DNA of 57,023 nucleotides from Rhodoferax sp. (GTDB lineage: Bacteria > Pseudomonadota > Gammaproteobacteria > Burkholderiales > Burkholderiaceae_C). The stretch covers positions 1-57,023 of the forward strand of contig NZ_JAUYQD010000113.1 in assembly GCF_030697375.1 (NCBI RefSeq), given 5' to 3'. The position numbers were made by a program, and so were the translations under genes. Of the stretch, positions 23,968 to 33,531 are shown in pieces (within the stretch, counting starts at the first letter, position 1; the number at the start of each line of letters is the position of its first letter). The notes below the pieces were generated by a model. It saw nothing but the letters and a program-made list of their open reading frames with translations. It had not been told where the DNA came from and made no database searches.

Positions 23968-25032
23968 ACCCGAGCGGCGCCCGCTGCCGCGCTTGAGGTT
24001 GGCGCCAGCCGCCGCGCCGCCCAGACGGCTGAGTTCTCCACCCCACTGGGCGCGTGCGCCGACCGACACCTCGCCCAAAGCGCCGACGATGGCGTCCAGT
24101 TCGGGGGCGGGGCCCTGGGTGTGGGCGTCCAGTGCGTCGCGCATGGCGCGCAGGTGCTGGGGGGAGGTGCCGCAGCAGCCGCCAATGATGCGTGCCCCGG
24201 CGTCCAGCGCCATGCGGGCATAGACGGCCATCAGCGCCGGTGTGCCGTTGTAGCAAATGGCGCCGTCCACGTACTGCGGGATGCCGCAGTTGCCTTTGGC
24301 CACCAGCACCACGTCGGGCCCGGCGGCTTGCGCCAGGTTGTGGATGCAGGCCACCACCTCGGCCGCACCCACGCCGCAATTGGTGCCACACGCGGCCAGC
24401 CTGGGCGTCAATGTTTTTTCGATGCCGGCGAAGTCGCTGGGCGACAGACCCATCATGGTGCGGCCGTTGGTGTCAAAACTGAGGGTGCAGACGATGGGCA
24501 GCCCCACGGTGGCCGCGCCCGCCACGGCCGCCTCCACCTCTTCGCGCGAGGACATGGTTTCTATCCACAACACGTCCACCCCACCGTGCGCCAAGGCGCT
24601 GGCCTGCTCGGCAAAAGCTTGTTTGGCCTGGTCGAAGGTCAAGGCTCCAATGGGTTCCATGATTTCGCCGGTGGGCCCTATGCTGCCCGCCACCGCCACC
24701 ACGCGGCCACTGGCGTCGGCCACCCCGCGCGCGATACGCGCCGCCGCCGTGTTCAACTCAGCCACCCGGTGCTGGGCCTTGTGCAGCTTCAGGCGGTAGG
24801 TGGTGCCGCCAAAGCTGTTGGTCAGCAGGATGTCGGCACCGGCCTCCACAAAGCTGCGGTGCAGCGTGGCAATGCGCTCGGGGTGGTCGATGTTCCACAA
24901 CTCCGGGGCGTCTCCCGACACCAGGCCCACCTCAAACAGGTTGCTGCCGGTGGCACCGTCGGCCAGCAGCCAGGGGCGCGTGGCCAAGAGGTGGGAGAAA
25001 CGGTTGGGCGAGGATGGGGGCATGGCGGTCAT
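23953..25032 (-). CDS. bmt: Betaine-homocysteine S-methyltransferase (Bmt/BHMT-like)
   Basis: The 359-residue zinc methyltransferase has the homocysteine-binding family motifs LLADGATGSNLFE, LTNSFGGTTYRLKLH, GTNCGVGA and GGCCGTSPQHLRAM; the last two carry the three zinc cysteines. It would move one methyl from glycine betaine to homocysteine, giving dimethylglycine and methionine. The ATG at 25032 is preferred (25023 also possible). It is the last gene of the choX-betB-betA-pchP-bmt series. Its C-terminal ~40 residues are Ala/Gly/Arg-rich and run into the dispersed repeat, so the original end may have been altered. Confidence 0.85.
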   Translation of the reverse strand: MTAMPPSSPNRFSHLLATRPWLLADGATGSNLFEVGLVSGDAPELWNIDHPERIATLHRSFVEAGADILLTNSFGGTTYRLKLHKAQHRVAELNTAAARIARGVADASGRVVAVAGSIGPTGEIMEPIGALTFDQAKQAFAEQASALAHGGVDVLWIETMSSREEVEAAVAGAATVGLPIVCTLSFDTNGRTMMGLSPSDFAGIEKTLTPRLAACGTNCGVGAAEVVACIHNLAQAAGPDVVLVAKGNCGIPQYVDGAICYNGTPALMAVYARMALDAGARIIGGCCGTSPQHLRAMRDALDAHTQGPAPELDAIVGALGEVSVGARAQWGGELSRLGGAAAGANLKRGSGRRSGGVLL

Positions 25033-25090
25033 GGAAAGGGCGTGGGTTGGAACGGAAGGGGTGGGTGCGGCTGTGCGCGGGTGCGCAGAG

Positions 25091-26119
25091 TCACTGAATC
25101 TGCTCGGGCGTGACCACCACCCAGTTGTGGTGGGCATTCACCGTCAGGCCCTGCGCACTTTGTGCGGCGGCGTGCTGCGCCTGCAGCTGCTGGATTTTTT
25201 GCAGCGCGCTGTCGGTGCGGGACACAAACAGGCGCAAAGCGCCCTGCTCCACGTCCGGCCCTCTGAACAGCATGGGGCCGTCGCTCTCCGGTGTATCGCC
25301 CGCCACCAGCACCGGTTTCTTCCAGGGGTGCACATAGGTGTGGATAGCCGCCTGTTTGCCCTCGTACCAAGGCAGAGGTGCCCACAGGGTGGCGGTCATC
25401 TGGTGGTCCAGCAGATCGCGGGGGTGGTAGCGCTTCTCTGCGATCAGCTTGCGCGCCGTGGTGATGCTGCCGCTGCGCCGATCCTTGAGCAAGAGCGAGA
25501 CACCAATCACGTTTTCGGGGGGGACGTGGTAGCCATACTGCGGGTCGGACAGCAGCATACGCACCAGCTCCTCGCTGGCCGCGCTGACCACAAACACCGC
25601 AATCCCATGGTGCATCAAGGCCTGGTACAGCGCCTGCTGCCCGCGCAGCAGTACAGGCGGTTCGACCAGCAGTGTCTCCACCCGGTCCCCTACCCAACAG
25701 CGGCTGGGAATGGGCCGGCCATGCGCCATCAGCGCGTCCAGTTGGACTTTCAGCTGGCGCAGCGTGAACCCGGCAAAAATCTGCGAGGCCCAGGGGTAGG
25801 CCACCTGGTCGTCAATCTCCCCCAGGCGCTGGTAGTAGCTGTTCAGACTCTCCTGGTGGGTGGCGCTGTCCTTGAACGCAATCAACTGGAGCGAGGGGTC
25901 CATGGTCTGGCGCGTCAACACGCCTTGCATCTCCATGAAGGGCAGCAGCGCACCGATCAGGTCGTGGCGGTACGAGGTGTTGTCGGCATCAAAGACCGCG
26001 TAGGCACCGCTGTGCGCATGGGCGCGCATCAGCGCGGTCAACTGCGCCGCCTGCGCCTCGGGCCAATAGGCCAGTTGGCCAGCCGCAGACGCCGAAGCGG
26101 GGCACGCAGAGTCTGTCAT
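25091..26119 (-). CDS. HAD-family phosphatase, phosphorylcholine phosphatase-like
   Basis: The 342-residue protein has the HAD nucleophile motif AVFDADNTSYRHDL (around residues 40-53), a threonine/serine motif in VFVVSAASEEL, a downstream lysine in the AEKRYHPRD region and the final acidic motif VLVAGDTPESDGPML. The DxDNT form of motif I resembles Pseudomonas phosphorylcholine phosphatase PchP. Together with adjacent betA, this suggests release of choline from phosphorylcholine. Unlike PchP there is no signal peptide, so it would be cytoplasmic and need phosphorylcholine import. The start at 26119 lies 10 bases after the betA stop. Confidence 0.72.
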   Translation of the reverse strand: MTDSACPASASAAGQLAYWPEAQAAQLTALMRAHAHSGAYAVFDADNTSYRHDLIGALLPFMEMQGVLTRQTMDPSLQLIAFKDSATHQESLNSYYQRLGEIDDQVAYPWASQIFAGFTLRQLKVQLDALMAHGRPIPSRCWVGDRVETLLVEPPVLLRGQQALYQALMHHGIAVFVVSAASEELVRMLLSDPQYGYHVPPENVIGVSLLLKDRRSGSITTARKLIAEKRYHPRDLLDHQMTATLWAPLPWYEGKQAAIHTYVHPWKKPVLVAGDTPESDGPMLFRGPDVEQGALRLFVSRTDSALQKIQQLQAQHAAAQSAQGLTVNAHHNWVVVTPEQIQ

Positions 26120-26129
26120 GGCGGCCCGG

Positions 26130-27806
26130 TCAGCGCTGCTGGGTGGGGTACCGCGGATGGACAAAGAACGCAGCGCTGGAGCGCGCCAGGGGCTGGCGCC
26201 CACGGATGGCGTCGGCCATTTTTTCCGCCATCATGATGGTGGGGGCATTCAGGTTGCCGCTGACCACGTCGGGCATGATGGAGGCGTCCACCACCCGCAG
26301 GTTTTGCACCCCATGCACGCGGCCCGCGGCGTCGGTCACCGCCATGTCATCGGTGCCCATGCGGCAGGAGCACGAGGGGTGGTAGGCGGTCTCGGCACTG
26401 GCACGGATGTGGGCGTCAATCTGCGCATCGGTCTGCACCGCAGGCCCCGGCGACAGCTCTTCGCCGCGAAAACGGTCAAAGGCGGTCTGGGAAAAAACCT
26501 CGCGCGTCAAGCGGATGGCGGCGCGCATTTCCTTGCGGTCCTGCTCGGTGCTCATGTAGTTGAAACGCAGGATGGGTGCGTCCTGCGCCTTGGCGCTGCG
26601 CAGCCGGACATGGCCCCGGCTGGTGGGCCGCATCGGCCCCACATGGGCCTGAAAACCATGGCCGGTGGCGGGTGCCTTGCCGTCGTAACGCACCGCCATG
26701 GGCAGAAAATGGTACTGCAGGTCGGGGTGTTTCACCCCCGCCTCGCTGCGAATAAAACCACCGGACTCAAAGTGGTTGGTGGCCCCTAACCCGGTTTGGA
26801 ACAAGAGCCACTCAACACCGATCTTGAGCTTGACCAGGGGATTGAGCGCCGAATACAAGGTGATGGGCTCCTTGCATGCGTACTGGACGTAGGTTTCCAG
26901 ATGGTCCTGCAGGTTCTCCCCCACCCCTTTCAGCGCCGCCTTGACTTCAATGCCCAGCGGCTGCAACTGCGCGGGGTTGCCTATGCCCGAGAGCAGCAGC
27001 AACTGCGGCGAATTCACCGCGCCGCCGCACAGAATGACCTCGCGGCGCGCACGCAACTGCGCCACCTGGCCCTGGTGGACCACCTCCACCCCGGCGGCCC
27101 GAGGCGCACCCGCCGGACCCTCCAGCAATACTTTGTTCACCAGCGTCTCGGTTTGCAGCCGGAGGTTGGGCCGCTTGAGGGCCGGGCGCAAGTACGCCAT
27201 GGCGGTGCTCCAACGGCGGCCCTTGTGCACCGTCATGTCCATGACGCCAAAGCCTTCCTGCTGGTAACCGTTCATGTCCTGCGTGACCGGGTAGCCCGCC
27301 TGGCGTCCCGCTTCAATAAAGGCCGGGTACAAAGGGTTGCGGCACTGCCCGGTGCTGACGTGCAGAGGCCCGCTGTCGCCCCGGTACGCATCCCCACCCT
27401 GGCCACGGGTTTCGGCCTTGCGAAAATAGGGCAGGCAATCGGCATAGGACCAGTTTTCCAGGCCCGGGCGCTGCGCCCAGCCGTCGTAGTCCAGCGCATG
27501 GCCTCGGATGTAGACCATGCCGTTGATGGAGGACGACCCGCCGATCACCCGGCCGCGCGGGCAATGGATGCGCCGCTGGTCCATGAAGGGCTCGGGTTCG
27601 GACTCGTACATCCAGGTGTAGCGCGGGTTGGCCATCGGGTAGGCAAACCCCGAGGGCATGTGGATGAACAGGTTGCGGTCCAGCGGACCGGCCTCCAGCA
27701 GCAAGACCTTGACTTGCGGGTCTTCGCTCAGGCGGTGGGCCAGCACACTGCCGGCGGAGCCGGCACCGACGATGATGTAGTCGAATTCTTCTTTTTTCAT
27801 GGTCAT
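26130..27806 (-). CDS. betA: Choline dehydrogenase (GMC oxidoreductase)
   Basis: A 558-residue full-length GMC flavoprotein with the FAD motif YIIVGAGSAGSVLAHRL, the GMC signatures PRGRVIGGSSSINGMVYIRG and GAVNSPQLLLLSGIG, the catalytic His region AYHPSCSCRMG and the final NLNAPTIMMAEKMAD block. It oxidises choline to betaine aldehyde at the membrane. The gene lies 144 bases downstream of betB in the same direction and immediately upstream of the PchP-like gene. Some relatives act on other alcohols, but the betB and choX neighbours make choline the best call. Confidence 0.92.
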   Translation of the reverse strand: MTMKKEEFDYIIVGAGSAGSVLAHRLSEDPQVKVLLLEAGPLDRNLFIHMPSGFAYPMANPRYTWMYESEPEPFMDQRRIHCPRGRVIGGSSSINGMVYIRGHALDYDGWAQRPGLENWSYADCLPYFRKAETRGQGGDAYRGDSGPLHVSTGQCRNPLYPAFIEAGRQAGYPVTQDMNGYQQEGFGVMDMTVHKGRRWSTAMAYLRPALKRPNLRLQTETLVNKVLLEGPAGAPRAAGVEVVHQGQVAQLRARREVILCGGAVNSPQLLLLSGIGNPAQLQPLGIEVKAALKGVGENLQDHLETYVQYACKEPITLYSALNPLVKLKIGVEWLLFQTGLGATNHFESGGFIRSEAGVKHPDLQYHFLPMAVRYDGKAPATGHGFQAHVGPMRPTSRGHVRLRSAKAQDAPILRFNYMSTEQDRKEMRAAIRLTREVFSQTAFDRFRGEELSPGPAVQTDAQIDAHIRASAETAYHPSCSCRMGTDDMAVTDAAGRVHGVQNLRVVDASIMPDVVSGNLNAPTIMMAEKMADAIRGRQPLARSSAAFFVHPRYPTQQR

Positions 27807-27950
27807 AATTTGAGAATCATTCCGTTTTCAGATCGATGGGAGATGAGGCGCGCCGACGCAGGCAGTGCTTTAGCGTGTCCTGTGTCACCTGTCGGTGCCG
27901 CAGGAGGACAAGAAGGGGCAACGACATATCGCATTGATATGAAAATGGAA

Positions 27951-29411
27951 TCAGCGGTAGCTGCAAGCCACCTCGCCAAGTTCGACATACACCGTCTTGA
28001 GCTGCGTGTAGTGGTCCATGGCCACCATGCTGTTTTCATGGCCTATGCCTGACTCACCGGCGCCGCCAAAGGGCATTTCGATAGGGGCGATGTTGTAGTT
28101 GTTGATCCAGCAAATACCGGCCTTGAGCCGGGCGGCCACCCGGTGGCCGCGCGCACCGTCCCGGGTGAACACCCCTGCGGCCAGGCCATAGCGGGTGTGG
28201 TTGGCCCGCAAGATCACCTCGGCTTCGTCATCAAAAACCAGCAGAGACAACACCGGTCCGAAGATTTCTTCACGCACGATGCGCATGTGGTCCTGGCAGT
28301 TGGAGAAGATCGTGGGCGCCACGAAGTTGCCACCTGGCAAGCCCTCCACCTCCACCCGCTGGCCACCGCCGGACAGCGTAGCGCCCTCGGCCACGCCGCT
28401 GGCAATGTAGTCCATGACCTTGGCGGTGTGCGCGGCAGAGATCAAAGCGCCCACCTCGGTGGCCGGGTCCATCGGGTCCCCCACCCGCAGCAAGGCGGTG
28501 CGCTCCTGCAAGCGGGCCAAAAACCGGTCGGCCAGGCCCCGCTGCACAAAGACCCGGGTGCAATTGGTGCACACCTCCCCCTGGGTATAAAAGTTACCCA
28601 TCATCGCGGCGGACACCGCCTGCTCCAGGTCGGCGTCCTCAAAGACCAGCAGGGGCGACTTGCCCCCCAGCTCCATGGTCACCCGCTTCAAGGTGCCCGC
28701 CGCCGTTTGCATCACTTTTTTGCCGGTAGGAATGGAACCCGTCACCGACACCTTGGCCACACCCGGATGCGCCGCCAGCAAGGCGCCGGTCTCGCCCTGC
28801 CCTTGCAAAACGTTGAACACCCCCGGTGGCAGCCCGGCCTCCAGGTAGATCTCGGCCAATTTCAGAGCCGTGACCGGCGTCAGCTCCGAGGGTTTGAAAA
28901 TCATGGCATTGCCTGCAGCCAGTGCAGGGGCGGATTTCCAGCAGGCAATCTGCAAGGGGTAATTCCAGGCCCCAATGCCCACACACACCCCCAGGGGTTC
29001 ACGCCGTGTGTAGGCAAAGGCATTTTTCAAGGGGTACTGCGCGCCGCCCAGGGTGGCCGCAGCGCCCGCGAAATACTCGATGCAATCCGCACCGCTTTGC
29101 ACATCGACCACCAGCGCCTCTTGCAAAGGCTTGCCGCAGTCTTGCACCTCCAGGGCCGCCAGCGCGTCGTTGCGCGAACGCAGCAGCTGGGCTGCGCGGT
29201 GCAATATGCGGCCGCGCTCGGCCCCGGTCATGGCCGACCAGACCTCAAAACCGCGCTGGGCCGAGGCCACCGCAGCCTCCACATCGGCGGCGTTGGCCGC
29301 ATGCACCTGTGCGAAAGGCTGTCCGGTGGCGGGGTTGACCGTCTCGAACCGCTCGCCTCCGCCTTGCAAGCATTTTCCATCCACCCAACTGAAAACCGTC
29401 ATTTCGCTCAT
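27951..29411 (-). CDS. betB: Betaine aldehyde dehydrogenase
   Basis: A 486-residue NAD(P)-dependent aldehyde dehydrogenase. The catalytic glutamate lies in VTMELGGKSPLL and the catalytic cysteine in YTQGEVCTNCTRVFV, which matches the BetB form of the motif. GIGAWNYPLQIACWKSAPALAAGN is the conserved cofactor-binding stretch. It oxidises betaine aldehyde to glycine betaine. The ATG at 29411 (MSEMTVFSW) is chosen over an upstream in-frame start because it fits the family N-terminus. Confidence 0.93.
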   Translation of the reverse strand: MSEMTVFSWVDGKCLQGGGERFETVNPATGQPFAQVHAANAADVEAAVASAQRGFEVWSAMTGAERGRILHRAAQLLRSRNDALAALEVQDCGKPLQEALVVDVQSGADCIEYFAGAAATLGGAQYPLKNAFAYTRREPLGVCVGIGAWNYPLQIACWKSAPALAAGNAMIFKPSELTPVTALKLAEIYLEAGLPPGVFNVLQGQGETGALLAAHPGVAKVSVTGSIPTGKKVMQTAAGTLKRVTMELGGKSPLLVFEDADLEQAVSAAMMGNFYTQGEVCTNCTRVFVQRGLADRFLARLQERTALLRVGDPMDPATEVGALISAAHTAKVMDYIASGVAEGATLSGGGQRVEVEGLPGGNFVAPTIFSNCQDHMRIVREEIFGPVLSLLVFDDEAEVILRANHTRYGLAAGVFTRDGARGHRVAARLKAGICWINNYNIAPIEMPFGGAGESGIGHENSMVAMDHYTQLKTVYVELGEVACSYR

Positions 29412-29500
29412 GTTGTTTCCGTCGTTACAGAGAACATTCCATCCCCCACCCTGGCTCCGCCACAACACTGCTGCGCCGGAGTTGGGATGGTCTTCGATGC

Positions 29501-30451
29501 TCAGATTTTCAAGGCATTTTTCACTTCGGCCACACCCTCTTTGCCGTCAAAACTTTTCACGCCCGCCAGCCATTTGTTCAGCACGTCCGGGTTTTTCTTC
29601 AGAAAATCGCGGGCGGCCGTGGTGGGCTTGACCTTTTTCAGAATAGGTCCCATGACCTGGTTTTCCATGTCGGTGTTGAACTGCAGGTTTTTCAAAAATG
29701 TGGCCACATTCGGGCAGCGCGCCTCGTAGCTGGGTGGCACCGCGGTGTACACCTTGGCCTCACCCAGGTTGGGGCCAAACACATCGTCGCCGCCTTGCAG
29801 GTAACTCATCTTCATCTGCACGTTCATGGGGTGCGGCTCCCAGCCCAGGAACACGATGGGTTTTTGCTGCTTGGCCGCCCGTTGCACCTCGATCAGCATA
29901 CCGGCCTCAGAGGATTCGATGACCTTGAAATTCTTCAGGCCAAACTTGTTTTCCTTGATCATGTCCGCCACCAGGGCATTGCCGTCGTTGCCGGGTTCGA
30001 TGCCATAAATCCGGCCTTGCAGCTCCTTCTCAAACTTGGAAATGTCGGCAAAAGTTTTCAGGCCTTTGTCATACAAATAGGTGGGGACCGCCAGCGTGTA
30101 CTTGGCGCCGACCAGATTGGGCGTCTCCAGCACCTTGATGTCGCCCGACTTGACAAAGGGCTCCATCATCGGCGTTTGGGACGGATTCCAGTAACCCAGG
30201 TAGACGTCGATCTGTTTCTTCTTCATGCCCGCAAAAGCAATCGGGATGGAGGCAATGGTCACCGTGGGTTTGTACCCCAGTCCTTCCAGCACCACCGAGG
30301 CCAGCCCGGTGGTGGCGGCAATATCGCTCCAGCCCACGTCGGCAAAACGCACCGTCTTGCAACTGGCGTCTTCCGCCAAGGCGTTTTGCCCGCCCAGCGC
30401 CGCCAAAACGGCCACTGCGCCAATCAACTTCGAACCCAATTTCACTTTCAT
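29501..30451 (-). CDS. choX: Choline/betaine ABC transporter, periplasmic binding protein
   Basis: The 316-residue protein has a signal peptide (likely cut after NALA before EDASC) and the OpuAC fold of ChoX/ProX proteins. The aromatic cage residues of ChoX appear to be kept: VGWSDI, LGYWNPSQTPMM, TYLYDKG and VFLGWEPHPMN. The typical NVATFLKNLQFNTDMENQVMG end block is present. It would bind choline or glycine betaine and deliver it to ProW/ProV encoded at 38978-41066. GAGGAG lies 6 bases before the ATG. It heads the choX-betB-betA-pchP-bmt segment. Confidence 0.9.
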   Translation of the reverse strand: MKVKLGSKLIGAVAVLAALGGQNALAEDASCKTVRFADVGWSDIAATTGLASVVLEGLGYKPTVTIASIPIAFAGMKKKQIDVYLGYWNPSQTPMMEPFVKSGDIKVLETPNLVGAKYTLAVPTYLYDKGLKTFADISKFEKELQGRIYGIEPGNDGNALVADMIKENKFGLKNFKVIESSEAGMLIEVQRAAKQQKPIVFLGWEPHPMNVQMKMSYLQGGDDVFGPNLGEAKVYTAVPPSYEARCPNVATFLKNLQFNTDMENQVMGPILKKVKPTTAARDFLKKNPDVLNKWLAGVKSFDGKEGVAEVKNALKI

Positions 30452-30545
30452 GCTGACTCCTCGTTGTTAAAAGAAAACTACCTACCGCGCGATTTTCATC
30501 AATGGCCCCAAGACGCTTGTCCATGCGTGAGAAGACTTGTTCTAC

Positions 30546-32585
30546 CTACCCGATACCTTCCCCCTGTCCACCCCGGCGCGAGCCACGGCGCCCCCGCCCA
30601 CCGGCCTCTGCGCTCACACTCACACGCTCTGGCAGCAGCACCACCTCACGCAGGTGCACAAAGGGCGCAGTCAGGTGAGGAATGGCCATGGCTTCGACAA
30701 AGAACTCCTGGAAACGGGGCTCCACGGCGGTCTCCACCTTTTCAACCCGGCGCACCAGCTGCTCTATTTCCCGGCGCGAGCGCTGGTTCAGCAGCGCAAT
30801 GCGTGCACCGGTGCCCGCCGCATTGCCCGCCGAACTCACCTGGTCCAGCGCGCAGTCCGGGATCATGCCCAGCACCATCGCATACTTGACATCGATATGG
30901 CTGCCAAACGCACCGGCCAGCCGGATACGGTCCACCTTGTCGATGCCCATTTTCTCCATGAGCAAACGCACGCCGGCATACAACGCGGCCTTGCCGAGCT
31001 GGATGGCGCGTACATCGTTTTGCATGACCTTGAGCGCGGGCGCCGAGCCCGTGGCCGGGTACAGCTCGTAAGAGAAGGTGCGGCCATCGGCCTGAATGCG
31101 GGGATTGCGCGCGGCCAATTCCCCGTTGATGACGCCATCGTGCCGAATAATGCCGGCCAGGTACATCTCGGCCAAAACTTCGATGATGCCTGAGCCGCAC
31201 ACTCCGGTGACACCGGTCCCGGCCACCGCCGCCGCAAACGCGGGATCGTCCGACCACACATCGCAGCCAATCACCTTGAAGCGCGGCTCCAGGGTCTGCG
31301 GGTCCACCCGCACCCGCTCAATGGCGCCGGGCGCGGCCCGCTGCCCACAACTGATTTGTGCCCCCTCGAAGGCGGGCCCGGTCGGGCTGGAGCAGGCCAG
31401 CAGGCGCTGGTTGTTGCCCAGCACAATTTCAGCGTTAGTGCCCACATCCACCAGCAGGGTGATCTTGTCGGACAAATCGGGGCGTTCGGCCAGGATCACC
31501 CCCGCCGTATCGGCCCCCACATGGCCGGCAATGCAGGGCAAGACGTAGATGCGTGCATTGCGGTGAATGGCAAAGTCGATCTCCACCGCCCACAGAGTGA
31601 TTGCGCGGTCGGTGGCCAGGGCAAATGGTGCGCCCCCCAGTTCAACCGGGTTAATCCCCAACAGCAGGTGGTGCATGATGGGGTTGCCAACAAAGGTGGC
31701 CTCCAAAATATCCTGCGGTGCAATGCCTGCCTGGCGCGACACGTCCAGCGCCAGACCATTGAGCGCCGCACGCACCGCAGCGGTCATCTCCTTCTCGCCG
31801 CCCGGGTTCATCATCACGTAGGAGACCCGGCTCATCAGGTCTTCGCCAAAACGGATCTGGGGGTTCATCACCCCCGCCGAAGCCACGACTTCCCCCGAGG
31901 CCAGGTGGCACAGGTGGGCGGCGATGGTGGTGGAGCCGATATCAATGGCCAGGCCATAGACATGCTCGCGAAAACCCGGCCAGACCGCCACAATCTGCTG
32001 GCCGGCATGCACGGCCACAGTCACCTTCCAGCCCCCCTTGCGCAAGGCGGTCTGCAGCTGCTGCAACACAATCACATCGCAGGCCAGGTTGGTCAAACGC
32101 CACTCAAACTCCAGGGCGTCTTCCAGCCGCCGCAGGTCGCCGGACGGGTCGTGCATGTCCGGTTCCTGCACCTCGACAAAATGCAAACGGATCAGGGGGT
32201 CCAGCTCCACGGCGTAGCTTTCCGCCTCTTTGCGCACCACCTGCTTGTGCACCTGGCTGCTGGAGGGCACATCAATCACCACATCGCCCAGCACCTGCGC
32301 CGCGCACGACAGGCGCCGCCCCGCCGCCATCGGCTGGGTGCTGCAGTAGTCCTGCTCCACCGCTCCCAGCGGTGACAGGTGCTCGGTGCGCGACACCAGG
32401 CCGTGCTTGGCAAACTCGCCTTCGGACACCAGCACCTGGCAGCGCCCGCACAGGCCGCGACCGCCACACACCGAGTCAATATCCACGCCCAGCGAGCGGG
32501 CCGCTTGCAGCACCGGCGTGCCCAGCGAAAAACGTCCACGCCGCCCCGAGGGCGTGAACACCACCAGAGCGTCGGCTGCGCTCAC
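30546..32585 (-). CDS. Corrinoid reductive activator, ASKHA/DUF4445 (RACo/RamA-like)
   Basis: The 679-residue protein starts with a plant-type [2Fe-2S] domain (C40, C46, C49 in DSVCGGRGLCGRCQVLV, and C94). A linker follows, then a large ASKHA ATPase-type domain with VYGLAIDIGSTTIAAHLCHL, LLVDVGTNAEIVLGN, VCGSGIIEVLAEMYLAG and IRLAGAFGSHID. Proteins of this kind (RACo, RamA) use ATP to drive reduction of accidentally oxidised Co(II) corrinoid back to Co(I). I chose GTG at 32585, where family members begin (SAADALVVFTPSGRRGRF). A longer in-frame start would overlap the preceding methyltransferase gene. Confidence 0.9.
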   Translation of the reverse strand: MSAADALVVFTPSGRRGRFSLGTPVLQAARSLGVDIDSVCGGRGLCGRCQVLVSEGEFAKHGLVSRTEHLSPLGAVEQDYCSTQPMAAGRRLSCAAQVLGDVVIDVPSSSQVHKQVVRKEAESYAVELDPLIRLHFVEVQEPDMHDPSGDLRRLEDALEFEWRLTNLACDVIVLQQLQTALRKGGWKVTVAVHAGQQIVAVWPGFREHVYGLAIDIGSTTIAAHLCHLASGEVVASAGVMNPQIRFGEDLMSRVSYVMMNPGGEKEMTAAVRAALNGLALDVSRQAGIAPQDILEATFVGNPIMHHLLLGINPVELGGAPFALATDRAITLWAVEIDFAIHRNARIYVLPCIAGHVGADTAGVILAERPDLSDKITLLVDVGTNAEIVLGNNQRLLACSSPTGPAFEGAQISCGQRAAPGAIERVRVDPQTLEPRFKVIGCDVWSDDPAFAAAVAGTGVTGVCGSGIIEVLAEMYLAGIIRHDGVINGELAARNPRIQADGRTFSYELYPATGSAPALKVMQNDVRAIQLGKAALYAGVRLLMEKMGIDKVDRIRLAGAFGSHIDVKYAMVLGMIPDCALDQVSSAGNAAGTGARIALLNQRSRREIEQLVRRVEKVETAVEPRFQEFFVEAMAIPHLTAPFVHLREVVLLPERVSVSAEAGGRGRRGSRRGGQGEGIG

Positions 32586-32616
32586 GGCGGCAGTCCTGCA
32601 AACACGGGGGTCGGCA

Positions 32617-33531
32617 TCATTCGCGCCGCCTGCGGCTGCCACCTTCACGCCGGCCTCGCCCCATCTCCCCATCGGCGCCCACCTCTGGCGGCGCACGGAA
32701 CTTGCGAATCCAGCGCATGCAATCGGGGTCGTGCCCCATCATCACATCCGCCGCCAAGCAGGCCCGCACCACCTCTTCGTGCAGGGGGTTGGTGATGGCG
32801 GAGGTCATGCCCGAGGCAATCGCCATGGTTAAAAAGCCGGCATTGATGCCGTTGCGCTCGGGCAGGCCAAAACTCACATTGGAGGCGCCGCAGGTGGTGT
32901 TGACCTTCAACTCGGTCCGCAGGCGGTGCACCAGGCGCATGACTTGCACACCGGCTTGGTTGATGGCACCAATCGGCATCACCAAAGGGTCCACCACGAT
33001 GTCGCAGGCGGGAATCCCGTAGTCGGAGGCGCGCTCCACAATTTTCTTGGCCACCGCAAAGCGCACATCGGGGTCCTGTGAAATGCCGGATTCGTCGTTG
33101 GAGATGGCCACCACGGCGGCCCCGTATTTTTTGACCAGGGGCAGCACCGTCTCCAGGCGGTCTTCCTCGCCGGTCACGGAGTTGACCAGTGCCTTGCCTT
33201 GGTAAACCGCCAAACCCGCCTCCAAGGCCGCCACGATGGACGAGTCGATGGACAGCGGCACATCGGTCACCGACTGCACCAACTGGATGGCCCGGGCGAG
33301 CAAGCCCGGCTCGTCGGCCAGGGGAATGCCGGCATTGACATCCAGCATGTGTGCGCCAGCGGCGACTTGGGCCAACGCATCGGCGATGACGCGGCTGAAA
33401 TCGCCCTCCAGCATCTCAGCGGCCATGATCTTGCGGCCGGTGGGGTTGATGCGCTCGCCAATGATGACGAACGGGCGGTCAAAGCCAATCACGACTTCCT
33501 TGGTGGCCGAACTGATGATGGTATCTGTCAC
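32617..33531 (-). CDS. Methyltetrahydrofolate:corrinoid methyltransferase (pterin-binding, MtgA-like)
   Basis: The 304-residue TIM-barrel pterin-binding protein shows FVIIGERINPTGRK, AHMLDVNAG, LSIDSS and ALVNSVTGEEDR, the folate-binding signature of the DHPS/methyltransferase fold. The NTTCGASNVSFGLPERNGINAGFL stretch is typical of CH3-THF corrinoid methyltransferases. It would transfer the methyl group from methyl-corrinoid to THF in this pathway. Its start overlaps metF by 4 bases. The C-terminal ~20 residues (GRGRREGGSRRRRE) are strongly basic and look like a lineage-specific tail. Confidence 0.9.
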   Translation of the reverse strand: MTDTIISSATKEVVIGFDRPFVIIGERINPTGRKIMAAEMLEGDFSRVIADALAQVAAGAHMLDVNAGIPLADEPGLLARAIQLVQSVTDVPLSIDSSIVAALEAGLAVYQGKALVNSVTGEEDRLETVLPLVKKYGAAVVAISNDESGISQDPDVRFAVAKKIVERASDYGIPACDIVVDPLVMPIGAINQAGVQVMRLVHRLRTELKVNTTCGASNVSFGLPERNGINAGFLTMAIASGMTSAITNPLHEEVVRACLAADVMMGHDPDCMRWIRKFRAPPEVGADGEMGRGRREGGSRRRRE

